Assembly: GCF_000801105.2 (NCBI RefSeq)
Contig: NC_079511.1
Span: forward strand, 12,268,784 to 12,332,783
Direction of reading: 5' to 3'
DNA length: 64,000 bases
Origin: Raphanus sativus
Lineage: Eukaryota; Streptophyta; Magnoliopsida; Brassicales; Brassicaceae
Below, piece by piece: positions 50,909-61,561 of the stretch; position 1 is the stretch's first letter; each line of letters opens with the position of its first letter. Position numbers and translations under genes: made by a program. The notes under the pieces were generated by a model. That model was not told the DNA's origin and searched no databases. It worked only from the letters and a program-made list of their open reading frames with translations.

Positions 50909-51283
50909 CAACCACAAAGCTCCAACATCCTTAAGAATTGGAACCAACTCACCCGAGATATGAGTGGCCATAACCCTATCTAGCCCTCCAAACAACCTCC
51001 CTCCTATATAAACCGCCGGTAATTTCACAGTTTCTCTGCCGCCTTCAACGCCAATCCTCTCTAACTCACTCATAACTTCCTCTTCCTTCTCCTCAACGAA
51101 CTCAAGAACCGCCGGATTGACTCCAAGTCCAAGAAGCAGACTCTTGACAACGTGGCACATGCAGCATCCCCTCCGTCCAATCACGATCAGCGCGTTCTCC
51201 TCCACCAACGTACGCACACTACTCTCGCCTGTTTCTTGCGTTTTAAGCGGTAGCGGCCGAAGAGATTCCGCGGCAGGGACCAT
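50909..51283 (-). CDS. GRX480: CC-type glutaredoxin GRX480/ROXY19
   Basis: A single exon of 124-125 codons starting at 51283 and ending near 50906-50909. The active site is CCMC at about residues 40-43, followed by HVVKSLLLGLGVNP. The glutathione-site region LPAVYIGGRLFGGLDRVMA is intact. The C-terminus ends in ALWL, the motif by which these ROXY proteins bind TGA bZIP factors and recruit TOPLESS repressors. In Arabidopsis GRX480 is induced by salicylic acid and dampens jasmonate/ethylene genes such as PDF1.2 in the nucleus. The Arabidopsis protein has 12 more N-terminal residues; here the same codons are present upstream, but the equivalent start is ATA (51319-51317), so translation should begin at the internal Met. 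Confidence 0.93.
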
Positions 51284-51367
51284 ATTATAATGCCTTGTAC
51301 AAGAAATCGTTCCTTGTATTGCTCACAAATGATTTAAGATGCCAATTAGGAAGAAGAAGGTTTTGTG

Positions 51368-51376
51368 ATATATATA
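51368..51376 (-). promoter_or_regulatory. TATA box candidate of GRX480
   Basis: TATATATAT on the minus strand, about 85 bp upstream of the start codon at 51283. Confidence 0.5.
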
Positions 51377-51406
51377 CGGAAGGAAAGAGTGAGGAGGGAA
51401 GTTTAG

Positions 51407-51472
51407 CGTCAACGATGGTTACGTGAGGATGTGCGTCATAGCAGACGGTGTGAGTGATGTTGTTTTACGTCA
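51407..51472 (-). promoter_or_regulatory. Cluster of TGACG (as-1-like) motifs upstream of GRX480
   Basis: Three TGACG cores in the same orientation on the minus strand: 51411-51407, 51438-51434 and 51472-51468, all within 190 bp of the start codon and just upstream of the TATA candidate. as-1-like elements are the known binding sites of TGA factors that drive salicylate induction of the Arabidopsis gene. Confidence 0.7.
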
Positions 51473-51714
51473 TTGGATAGGAGTGGACTTAGTCATAGGA
51501 CCGTGTCTTATTACCGTGTCACATGATTCATGCTGACTTTTGTTTACATCCCACTCTATTATTCTAATCAGAACCAGCACGTTTTTTAAATTTCTTTTGT
51601 TTCCTTTCTACGTGTTGGGTATTACACACATAGATTTGGTATCGGCACATGAATGGAAAACTACTGTTTTCTTTATAATTGTTTTGTCCTTGTTAGACTG
51701 TTGTATTTGTATAT

Positions 51715-52593
51715 CACACAAAAAAGAGCTCTGACCTCTCTCTAAACTCCGACGACTGTAGCGTTTCCGGCCGGCGGGGTGGGCTTCCACAGCCACCGCC
51801 GGTCCGGCCTCTTTGTCTCTTCCTACTTTTTCTTTATTTTCCGCCTTATATTTCGGTGGAAGCGGTGGAATTTTCTCGGCTCCGGCGTCGTACCTTCTCT
51901 AGCGGTGGACGGCCGGCTTTTTGCCTCCGACGTTTGTGCCTACTTTTGGTGAACGGTCGGTTTGCGGTGTTAGCGTCGTGCGGTCTCTCTTTATGCCGAC
52001 GACGGCTTTGGTGAATTTTTTTCTTTCCGGTGATCCGATGGTGTGTAGGTAGAGGGTGTGGCTTCGCTTCCGGCCGAGAACTCGCTGGATCGATGGGTTT
52101 CTACGGGGAAGGAAGCGTTGGGGAGACGATTGCGCTTCGATGGCTCTGGACACGATCTCGGGATTGACCCGATGTCTCTCCATTGACAAAGAGTTCAGGC
52201 GAAGCTGGTGAGGATGAAGGAGTCGGGATTCATATCTCCGACGTTCTTCGGTGTCCCGGAGAAGCGACGGCTTTGCTTCCTCCGGTGGGGAATCTTGGCG
52301 GTGCCGGCGTGAGTGGATGTGAGACGCGTGGACCTCGTTTGGTGAGGTTTCCCCACGTGTCTCGGCTGTGCTTCTGTCTTGCCACGTGTCTTGTTATGCG
52401 TGATTTCGAGCCGCGTTGAAACCACTAAGTTTCTTTCTTTGGGCCATTGTTTGGGCTCGAGTGAAAAATGGGCCATTGTTTGGGCCTTTGTTTTTTATCT
52501 GGGATGTATGTTGGATCCCAATCTGGGCTGAGTGTAATACCTATGGGCTTAGTCCCTTTATTAATATAAATATATAGACGGCAAAAAAAAAAA
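51715..52593 (+). mobile_element. GC-rich poly(A) retroposon, copy D
   Basis: An 879-bp insertion flanked by a perfect 20-bp duplication AGACTGTTGTATTTGTATAT (51695-51714 and 52594-52613). Hairpin arms are 51767-51777 (CCGGCCGGCGG) and 51796-51807 (CCGCCGGTCCGG). The 3' end is TTATTAATATAAATATATAG then ACGGC and an A run. No protein domain in any frame. It lies 0.4 kb upstream of the GRX480 start codon, on the promoter side. Confidence 0.85.
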
Positions 52594-52613
52594 AGACTGT
52601 TGTATTTGTATAT

Positions 52614-54410
52614 AATAAGTTGTTAACTCGGAATGCTAATTTAGCATGTGACCACGTATGGTAGACTAGTAGTGGATGCTTACCGACCAATCACGTAACT
52701 ATATATAAAATTTGGTAATCTATTTTTTCTTTTTTAGTTTGGAAGTTTTAAAATCAGGCCATGCATCATCTCCAAAGTCAGGATTGTATCAGTCTTCAAT
52801 TTATTATCTTTCTCAACAGAAATCGAGCTCGTGTCCTTTTAGATAACTACATTTCACTAGCCCAACCCCGAATTGGTTTTAGGTAGAGAGTAGAGAAGAT
52901 CTAGTTTAAATCTTTTCACTTTCTTTCTTTATTTTACCATTTGAGTCTGAACTAAAACCAAATTTCACATTCCCTGAATTTAAACATTGAAATTGCAATG
53001 TGAAAAATACGTAAAGTCTAAGACGGAAACATTCTGAATGCTCGAATTTCCAAACAAATTAAACTTGAACACTTGATATAATTTTGCTAAGTGAATTTTC
53101 ATGTTAATGTGATATTAATTTAGTCAGAGTTTCCGCACAGTGGAGGAGCCTTATATATTATTGCATACAAGAAAATGAAAAAAAAAGGAAAGATCCCCAC
53201 AAAGAACTATCTTCAATGGAAGGACGGTGGAAAAGGACGGTATAAGTTTGCACCAAGACATCAAAGTGTTTCATTATAATTGAAATGGTGCACTGACGTC
53301 ATTACGGTTTTCATATGAAGAGTGTTATTTGTATTTTGTATTACAATATAATTAGAGCCAATGGAATTATCAGTTTAAGGTTGTGCGAGCTTTGAGGTTT
53401 CGTCAAATTGGTTATTTTTTGGATAGGAAGTTTTTCTAAGTCCACACATAAATTTATTTGACTAATTTCTATTCGCAATTTGAAGATCAGTGTACTCTTT
53501 TCCAATGGTTGCTATCACCAGAACATTTGCTTCAGTTATTTCAACAAGACTTTCGGTTTAAGTTTCAATAGTCCATTTCTTTGTTTTCATATCCTTCTAT
53601 TTTTATATGGCTTCGGAAAGATTGTGATCACTGACAGCTTATGGTTTCGGAAGGAATGTATTCTTTGCCAGCGCATACAAAAAGTTTTATGTTTACAATA
53701 TAATCTAGTCGATGACAAAAAGGTATACAAACAATATGTATTCTTTAAACGTATTAGTTTCTTTCTTGCATTTTCAATTTTTTAAAAAATTGAAAATGTG
53801 AAGTTTTTTATACTATAAAAAAGTTTCAAATTTTTGAACATGAAATTTAACTGTCCAAAACTTTATATTTGATGTCTTATACTGGTTGGTCCTTGCAATT
53901 ATATGTCTTTCAAATAATCTTATTTACTTTTAAAATTATCATATTAATCCTCAGCTTTTGTTTTGTTTTATGCAAAGTATAAAATAAATTAATAAAGTTA
54001 ATCAACTATTTTTAACTCGTAATCCAAAATAAAAATATTTGTCAATTCTAAATGCATTAGTTGATCATATATAAAAACATTATGGAAAATTTTAATGATA
54101 ATTTTATTTATTTTATTATGTATTTTCTATACTTTTCAATTACAAAGTTAATCAATTAATATTGTTAATAATAAATTTTTATTGTATTTTTTATCGCTAT
54201 ATAGAAGTGTATAATTTTTTTTATAATTTTATTAAAATGAAGACTTTTGCATAAATGTAGAGGTGAATTTGTTTTTTTTTTTTTAAAGATAAACACTACT
54301 TTTAAACTTTAAATATAAAGTTTAGCGTTCTAAAGTCACACCGCCTGTTTAACCTCTTAAAGGTTCTTTACGACCAGAAAAATCTTTCCAGTTGCATCTA
54401 GAATTTTTAG
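52614..54410. other. Gene-free AT-rich interval
   Basis: No gene seen. A 101-codon frame at 53480-53785 has no domain or codon support. Confidence 0.45.
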
Positions 54411-55322
54411 TGATGTTCAACATGATAAAACCAAACTGTACCGAACCAAACCAGACCAAACTGAAATAGACAATATGGTTTGGTTTTGGTATATACCATA
54501 TAAACCGAATGGATATGATTTTATAAAAACTGTAGGATTTGGATATTGTTTGGTTTATAACCGAAAACCGATCAAAATAGAAACATGTAAATATGTATCT
54601 ATTTTATAACGACACATGAAAATCTGTTTGTTATATAAGTTAATTTCTTGTTAATAACCATTACCATATTTTTTTATAGTAATAAAGAAGCACGGATTTA
54701 TAAAACACTTGAACTATAATTAAATAATAATACATCACAACCGAGACTTTTTATTTTCTTAGTCTTCTTTTTTTTTTAATTTTTTTGCTTTATGTTAGCA
54801 TTGACTAAATTGAATTGACGTGGCTATAAATTTGATGGACAACAATTAGTGAAAATTCTTCACAATATTTTTCTTATCTATAAACGAATAGAGTTTCGTA
54901 TATAATCGAAGAAGCATGACTTGATGAGCACTAAATATGGAAGAGTGAAATAAAAATTCTTTCATGCTTCTGTTTTGTTTTTTATTTTTATTTTCAAAAT
55001 TTCGAGTTTTGATTTTAATTTTAGATTTGATTATTTTATTTGATGGTAGAAGCATTTTTACATTTTTGTTCATTTATTTGAGCATATAATAATTTTTAAT
55101 AAATAATTGCCTTGAAAATATGACTTTAAAATTCATATAATATGACATCAAACTAAATAATTATGTTTTTGGTATAAGAATAAACTAAAAACCGACGGTG
55201 TATAAATAGAAGTGAACCGAAGTAAATATGAATTTAGAATGGTAATTATATTAACTAACCTAAATAGCGAAAAACCGAAAAATCGAACCGAAACAGAACC
55301 AATATCCAGATTGAACACCCCT
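54411..55322. mobile_element. CCGAAC-rich fold-back element
   Basis: The left end GTGATGTTCAACATGATAAA and the right end reversed, GGGGTGTTCAATCTGGATAT, are imperfect inverted repeats. Next to them lie opposite-facing ACCGAACCAAACC / GGTTCTGTTTCGGTTCG sequences. AT-rich centre, no protein. Similar in design to the element at 31543-32158. Confidence 0.55.
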
Positions 55323-55830
55323 GCGTCTTTCTACCAAATTCTTAAGATGGAAGTGTCCATCACCTTCCTAAAACGATTATTGAAAATAAGCGTGCGGGAT
55401 TGCCAAAATGCATGTCCGCTAAAAAAAGCTGTATGGTCGTTATTGGGCTTAGTAAGCTTCTCCAATAGGCCCAAAGTTTAAGCTCTTTAACCCGAGAAAC
55501 GCGGGTGATGCGTTTCGCCGTGTCAGAGATACAAATCTCACACGCCGGAACTCGTTTACTTCACCGCCTTCGTTTGCTCTTCTTTCCTCCTCCAAACTTC
55601 TCACCGCATCGCCTATCGCCTGGTAAAACGAAAGCTTCTTCAATTTTTTTTTCCTGTATCGATCGTAAAAAGTAGAGAGATTCATAGAGCTCTAAACTTT
55701 TCTTTCTTACCTTCGAGAGAGAGATTCACAGAATTTAATCGAAATCTTATGATCAGTGTGACTTAGAAACCCTAATTCCTTTTATAACTGAGAAGTTGAT
55801 TGTGTTTGTTATAGTTTAGCTATAAGGGAT
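55323..55830 (+). promoter_or_regulatory. SYP61 promoter and 5' leader
   Basis: Holds the SYP61 promoter. The CT-rich, GC-richer stretch at 55530-55640 resembles a plant leader; TATAGTTTAG just before the ATG suggests a leader intron acceptor region. The fold-back element ends about 500 bp upstream of the start codon. Confidence 0.4.
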
Positions 55831-57217
55831 ATGTCTTCAGCGCAAGATCCATTCTACATAGTTAAAGAAGAGATCCAAGATTCTGTAAGTCCTTGCATGT
55901 TTGGGGTTTTGGTCAGGACGACAGTGTCTAAAATTGTTGGTGATGCTTTTTTTTGTTGTTGTTAGATTGATAAGTTGCAATCAGCATTCCACAAATGGGA
56001 GCGTATCTCTCCTGGCATGGGGGATCAAGTCCATGCCACCAAAGAGCTTCTTGCTAACTGTGGAAGCATCGAGTGGCAGGTAGGATCTTCTCCTGTCTTG
56101 TATGATGATAGATAGATGCTCATCTTGTAGGATGTATAGGCCCCTGTTTTTTTTAAACTCAGATGATAAAAAAAAATCCAGTAGATTAGGTAAGTGAACC
56201 ATTCAACGTAAAGAGTCCTTTCATGGCTATTAAAAGTTTTCTTTACTGATAGGAAGGTAGATGAGCTGGAAAAAGCGATTACCGTTGCAGCAAAAGATCC
56301 TGCCTTGTATGGCATTGATGATGCTGAGCTTGAACGACGCAGGAGATGGACTAGTAATGCTAGGACGCAGGTATGAATACTTTGTTACAGCTTTAGAGAG
56401 TGGTATAAGCTTTGGCTGTTAGTTGTTGACTTGTGCAAGAAAATTACGATACTTTGGTTATGAATAGGTGCGGAATGTCAAGACGGGTGTTCTAGCTGGT
56501 AAGGGTAATGCCGGGACTGGTAATGCAAGTGAAGTGCGCCTGGAACTAATGAGAATGCCAAACTCGACTGAAGCAAATAGATACGATCAGTATGGAGGGA
56601 GAGACGATGATGGTTTTGTACAGTCAGAATCAGATAGGCAGATGCTGTTGATAAAGTAAAAGCTCTTTTGCAGTCTCTTTTTATGCTTTATGAGGTTTAC
56701 AATGCTCGAGTAGCAAAGGTTTTGTTGAAACAGAGTAGTGAATATCATTTTTTTTCTCCACTGCTTCAGGCAACAAGACGAAGAATTGGATGAGCTGAGT
56801 AAAAGTGTAGAGAGAATTGGAGGGGTGGGGCTTACTATACATGATGAACTTGTTGCACAGGTTAGTAAGATAGATATAGCAAATATCAATATCTGCAGAG
56901 GTGAGAAACATTAAGTTTTGTTTTGTTTTGTTTGGGTGGGTTTTGTAGGAGAGAATAATAGATGAATTGGGTACAGAGATGGACAGTACAAAGAACAGGC
57001 TTGATTTTGTTCAGGTAAAGACACTCTAATAATGGTTCTTTCTTTGTTGTAGTATTAAAGAAAATAGGAAAGTTGAGAGGATGAACATGGTTTTGTTTGT
57101 GAACAGAAAAAAGTGGGAATGGTTATGAAGAAAGCAGGAGCGAAAGGGCAGATGATGATGATATGTTTCTTGCTCGTCTTGTTCATCATCCTATTCGTTC
57201 TTGTCTTCTTGACCTAA
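55831..57217 (+). CDS. SYP61: Qc-SNARE SYP61 (OSM1), trans-Golgi/early endosome syntaxin
   Basis: Seven exons, 55831-55884, 55966-56079, 56257-56370, 56468-56655, 56770-56860, 56949-57014 and 57107-57217, give 246 codons (245 aa, the family length). The N-terminal syntaxin-6 domain starts MSSAQDPFYIVKEEIQDS. The Qc SNARE helix runs about residues 160-215 (DEELDELSKSVERIGGVGLT, then HDELVAQERIIDELGTEMDS) with the central-layer Gln in VAQE. The tail anchor is MMMICFLLVLFIILFVLVFL. In Arabidopsis SYP61 acts at the trans-Golgi network with SYP41/SYP42 and VTI12, and helps traffic plasma-membrane proteins; mutants are osmotic-stress sensitive. No disruption seen. Confidence 0.95.
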
Positions 57218-58340
57218 AAAAAAGCTGGATCCTTAACTTAGAGACGGTCACTTGATGTTACTCTGTTATGTTCTGTGGTGAAACAGAAAGGAACATATAT
57301 TATTGCATAAAAAGTTGTCTGGTTTGTCATTGTATCATAGCCACGCCAACTCTGGTGATTCTTTTGAGATTGAAGTCTATTTTTTATTTTGGCTATGTCG
57401 TCTCACTAACAGTATAATCTAAGTTTCAAAAGAAAAAAGAAACAGTCTAATCTGAAGAGCATTATTTCCTTGCAAATCCAAATTCAGAAAACATTTTAAA
57501 AGGAAAACTACTCGATTTGTTATAATTTTCGTTCACCATTGCTGTTTAAACTCTAGTCGAGTTAAATACAAAACGGCTGAATTTTCACATAAACAAGCAT
57601 TTAAAACATACTCCCTCGTTTTGAAACTTTTATGTTAATCTATTAAAATAATCTATTAAAATATTAAAAGTAAATGAATAAAAGTTAGTTGTTTCCAAAA
57701 TTTTCGATTTACAATAAACTCAAACAACACTTAGTTACCTAAATTTTAATGCTTCTTTGACTGACATCCAATTTACATTTTCTAAGACTGGGTTTTCATA
57801 TCTATTCTATTAATTCTTCAACATGTCCAATTGATAGTAAATTGTGTCCATATTTTAAATTATAATCAAGAGTTTAAGTGGGGCTACAGAAAATTGTCAA
57901 AAAAAAAAGTGGGACTATAGAAAGTTGTTACGTATTTTTAAAAGGAACGTTGGTAGTGGTAACGTACGGTTTTATAGAAACAGTTATATTTTTAGTTATA
58001 TTTAATATCATGTAGTTATATTTTAGATGTAGTTATATTTTTTTTTGGACTCAACTAATATTAATAGGGCATTGATCCAAAATTAATAGTATTGATATAT
58101 TTAATATTAATTTAAACTGATAAAATAGTCCCTTAAATAAATGAAATAGATAGTTGAACATAATATTTATCAATAGGTTATGTTTTTATTTTAATAGAAT
58201 AAACTATATTTTGATTTGTCTTTTAGAAGAGCTGGTATATATTTTTGTTTTAATTTTTTAGAGATATTTAATTTTTATATTTGTGTTTAATAATAATAAT
58301 TTAATTTAATATATATTTTTTTAAAAAATCGATTTTTGGA
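57218..58340. other. SYP61 3' UTR and gene-free AT-rich DNA
   Basis: No gene seen. A single Stowaway-like end (ATACTCCCTCGTTTTGAAAC) is present at about 57609 with no clear partner. Confidence 0.45.
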
Positions 58341-58900
58341 TGTGGGTTATGAGTATTTAATTCGGGGTGGGAGCGGGTTGGTAAATTTAGGATTGCGGGT
58401 CCCCGCTAACTCAAAAATAGATAAAAATAAAAATAAAAATAAAAGTAAACACTGTTTTAAAAATATGGTAATTTAAAAAGAACAAATAAAATTTTAAAAA
58501 ATTATATAAATTTTATTATAAATATATTTTTATATTTTTTATAATAGTTAAATTAAAAGTTATTTTTTAAAAAATTATAACTCGCAGATAATCGCAAAAT
58601 TAAATAGGACGGGTGTCGGTACAAATTATTTGTATGCGGGTTGTGCGGGTCATACTTTTGACCAAAACAAAATTGAAACCCGCGGATTTGCGGATTCGAC
58701 CGGCAACCAAACCCTAACCGAACGTATACCATATCAATTTTTTAAAATTGCTATTATTTAATAAAATATATTTTGATTAAGATTTACACACAAATATGAT
58801 TACAAAAAAATACAAATATCATCACAAAGAAAACACAAATATGAGAATTAAATTAAAATAAAAAATATACCCGCCCTCTAAAGGGCGGGTCAGAATCTAG
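58341..58900 (+). mobile_element. Helitron 3' part with intact terminus (plus orientation)
   Basis: The 3' end is textbook: hairpin CCCGCCCT (58870-58877) / AGGGCGGG (58882-58889), an 8-bp spacer, and CTAG at 58897-58900 followed by host T. Upstream sequence rich in GCGGG repeats (about 58370-58710) probably belongs to it. The 5' TC end was not found, so the left limit is approximate. No Rep/helicase coding, so non-autonomous. Confidence 0.7.
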
Positions 58901-59510
58901 TTACCTCTTAAGTCTTAACAATCACAAGTTTGTCATCAAATCATTTTTTAACAAATAGATTCAAAAGAAAAAAGTAAAAGAAGAACAAATGGAAGACAAA
59001 GAAAGCAACGCAAGAAATATGAGAAGAATCTGTGAAACATATTAAGTTCGGAAACTGGATTTAAACAAGTTACCTTTTGGAGGAGAAGTATTTCATCTCA
59101 TCAAAGAAACTGATGAAACTATATTGGCTACTAAAAATATTGTTTACTAAACCTTTTTAGCTTATATATTTATCCTTCTATCGCTATAAGTTTCTTTTTA
59201 AGTGCTTTCAAAAAAAAAAGTTTCTTCCTTAAGTTTTATGGTCACTATACTAAATATTGTTTATGCTTAGCTGTTCTGTTTTAATTAGGCCTGAGACGGT
59301 TTGAGTATTCTTGAATTTTAAAATATTTGGATTCGGATTTGGATCTTTATTGGGTGGATCCATGATTTTACTATCTTTATCCAGGTCCGGGATTCTTAGA
59401 TATCCAGGTGTAAAATATTTTTCTAAAATTTGTAATATTCAGCAATATCCGGAACCGGATTTGTATCCTTAACATAAATAAAATAATATTAATATAGTCT
59501 CTTGAATCAG

Positions 59511-59632
59511 GAGCTCAACATCCAAACAGGCTGCACTTAATTCAACCGGTTCTATACACAATGTATGAGAGGATCCAGCCTGGTGGATGGTTGATCAACT
59601 TCTGGTCTGCCTCTCCATCAATTCTCCTTGAG
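59511..59632 (+). pseudogene. Orphan exon-like fragment
   Basis: A 122-nt stretch with a consensus acceptor before it (GAATCAG) and donor after it (GAG/GTATCT). It is open in one frame (AQHPNRLHLIQPVLYTMYER, then IQPGGWLINFWSASPSILLE). Composition is coding-like and unlike the AT-rich surroundings. I do not recognise the protein. It lies between a plus-oriented Helitron end (58900) and a minus-oriented one (59729). It may be a captured or left-over exon; no companion exons were found. Confidence 0.4.
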
Positions 59633-59728
59633 GTATCTTCAAAGTACAGCCGTGTTCTGGCTCAACCAAGACTTATTACCATCTGACCTCTTTTCCAACA
59701 ATCTTTCCATGGTCAGGAATATAAATTA

Positions 59729-60250
59729 CTAGTGGTATTCCGGCGCTACGCGCCGGGTTCGTATATCTTATTCTCTAATAAATTCAAAATTATTTTTTGA
59801 TCAAATTGGTAGTGGTTAATGACAGTAGTATAGTACTTTATTTTGAAGTTGATTAAATTAAAAAGAAAAAGCATAAGTGGTTTTTTTAAGCACAAGTGGT
59901 GGTTTTTACTGATCAATTATATTTTAACTTAACATATCAATTATATTTTTGGGAATTTTTCAGAAAATTATAACTTAACATTCTGGACTTCCCAAAATCG
60001 AAGGAGACTCATCTATGGAACCATTTTGATTAATTGATATATAATGGGTTTTTTGTGGCTTACAGGTGCATAAATATGTTGACACTGCAACGGTTTAAAG
60101 GACACTCTCTACTCTCGGTTAGATTAATGCTATGCAGATCAATTCCAAGATATGTAAATAGTGTCTATTAATGTGTACAAACTATTTTAGTTTAACATAT
60201 CAATTATATTTTTTGGGAATTTTTCAGAAAATTATATTCCTCAAAAAAAT
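59729..60250 (-). mobile_element. Helitron 3' end (minus orientation)
   Basis: On the minus strand: hairpin CCGGCGC / GCGCCGG with loop GTA (59756-59740), spacer, then CTAG ending at 59729 and followed by T. This is the standard Helitron 3' terminus. The element extends to the right; its 5' end was not located. A 44-bp segment (ATATCAATTATATTTTTGGG and AATTTTTCAGAAAATTATA) is present twice, at about 59926-59970 and 60193-60236. Confidence 0.65.
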
Positions 60251-61383
60251 ATTATCAAATATAATATTTTATCATTAAAATTATCCAATTTTAAACATTG
60301 AAAATTATTTAAATATAATGGAAGACATGTCTAGATTTACAAACTATACTATTTGGATTTTCAATGATAGTATAGTTTACATATATGTATGTTTATATGC
60401 AACTTTAGATAAATTTAAGACACTTATAATATTAACAAATTATATATATATATATGTTATATACGGGTTATAGACCGTTGGGTTTATTGGTTTGACTATG
60501 GATTCGGGGTCGGATAAACAAATACTGTATCTATGTTCGATCTTATTTTGAATGTGTAGATGTTTTGAATATTGTAATTTAATTTGTTTAAATGTTTTTA
60601 TTTTAGTTTGCATTAACAACAGTTCCATTTTTATTTGGTTTTCTTTTCCAGTTAATTGTAATTATCTTTCCATGCTTTGTTGTGTATAAATATACAAAAG
60701 AATAACGTACGCATCTCTTCTTTGTCTAACCTAAGCCGCATTACCATCATTCATGTGAAGTGAAATAGAAAAAAAAGAACAAAGGAGCTGAACATCTTCA
60801 TGATGACGACGGAGTGCAATCAATGTAGCCTCTGGGAAGTAGAAAAACAGAGTTGTGTATGATCATTACATGCATCATTTGTTTAGATATTCTGTGATAT
60901 TTTTGCTTAGAACTCAAAACTAGTTCTTATTATGGAAAACCAAAATCTTATTGTATAGAACAGAAGCAAAAATGTTGATATTGTTCTTTGTATCATACAT
61001 ATTCTTCTCCACAAAATTCTGAACAAAATCATTAATGTATTTGAATCCAAAGATTTATAACCTAACAGCATCAGTGCTAAAGATAGACATAAAATTACAG
61101 AAAAATTGCAAACATTTCAATGAAACAACTGCAGAATCGTGTGAGGTTTATTATTAAGAAAAATTAACAAAAGACTCTTTGCGTTCTTTGCTCTTTATCT
61201 CTGTTCTAAGCCATTATTATTCTTTGATAGTGTGCTCTCTCCACTTAATAAAGGTCTGCATACATATGACAAAGGTTACATAAGGATTGCACAAATTAAA
61301 GTTTAATAGTTGGAAAGAACTAATTAAGAAACATGAACAACAACAAATATGTTTTGAGGGTACTGAAAATGCAAAACGTACAT
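60251..61383. other. AT-rich gene-free interval
   Basis: No gene seen. Contains an (AT)n run near 60440-60455. Confidence 0.45.
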
Positions 61384-61561
61384 CTACAACTGAACCTTGA
61401 GTTCCATGATGTTTTTGGTCTTGGGAGGGCACGCCAAGTAAACCTTGAGCAACCTCTCTACAACCTCCAGCTGTGCGTTACCTTCAGCAGAAGCCTCCTC
61501 CATCTTTGATGGATCAGTGAGATAAGAAACAGACCCTGTTTTTGGTACAAAGCCTGCGTAG
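61384..61561 (-). CDS. 3' exon of an unrecognised gene (possibly broken)
   Basis: A 178-nt minus-strand exon with a consensus acceptor (TTGATTGCAG) and stop TAG at 61384-61386, encoding YAGFVPKTGSVSYLTDPSKM, then EEASAEGNAQLEVVERLLKV and YLACPPKTKNIMELKVQL. Codon composition looks real. I do not recognise the family. A candidate first exon lies near 62200-62085 on the minus strand (MRFVLRHRRRLGTLFANARE...), Arg-rich like an organelle presequence, but a stop follows its poly-C tract at about 62072-62080 and the frame link between the two is not established. The gene may be incomplete. Confidence 0.4.

Noticed and set aside
53480..53785. 101-codon frame
   Set aside because: Phe/Tyr/Cys-rich composition typical of chance frames in AT-rich DNA.
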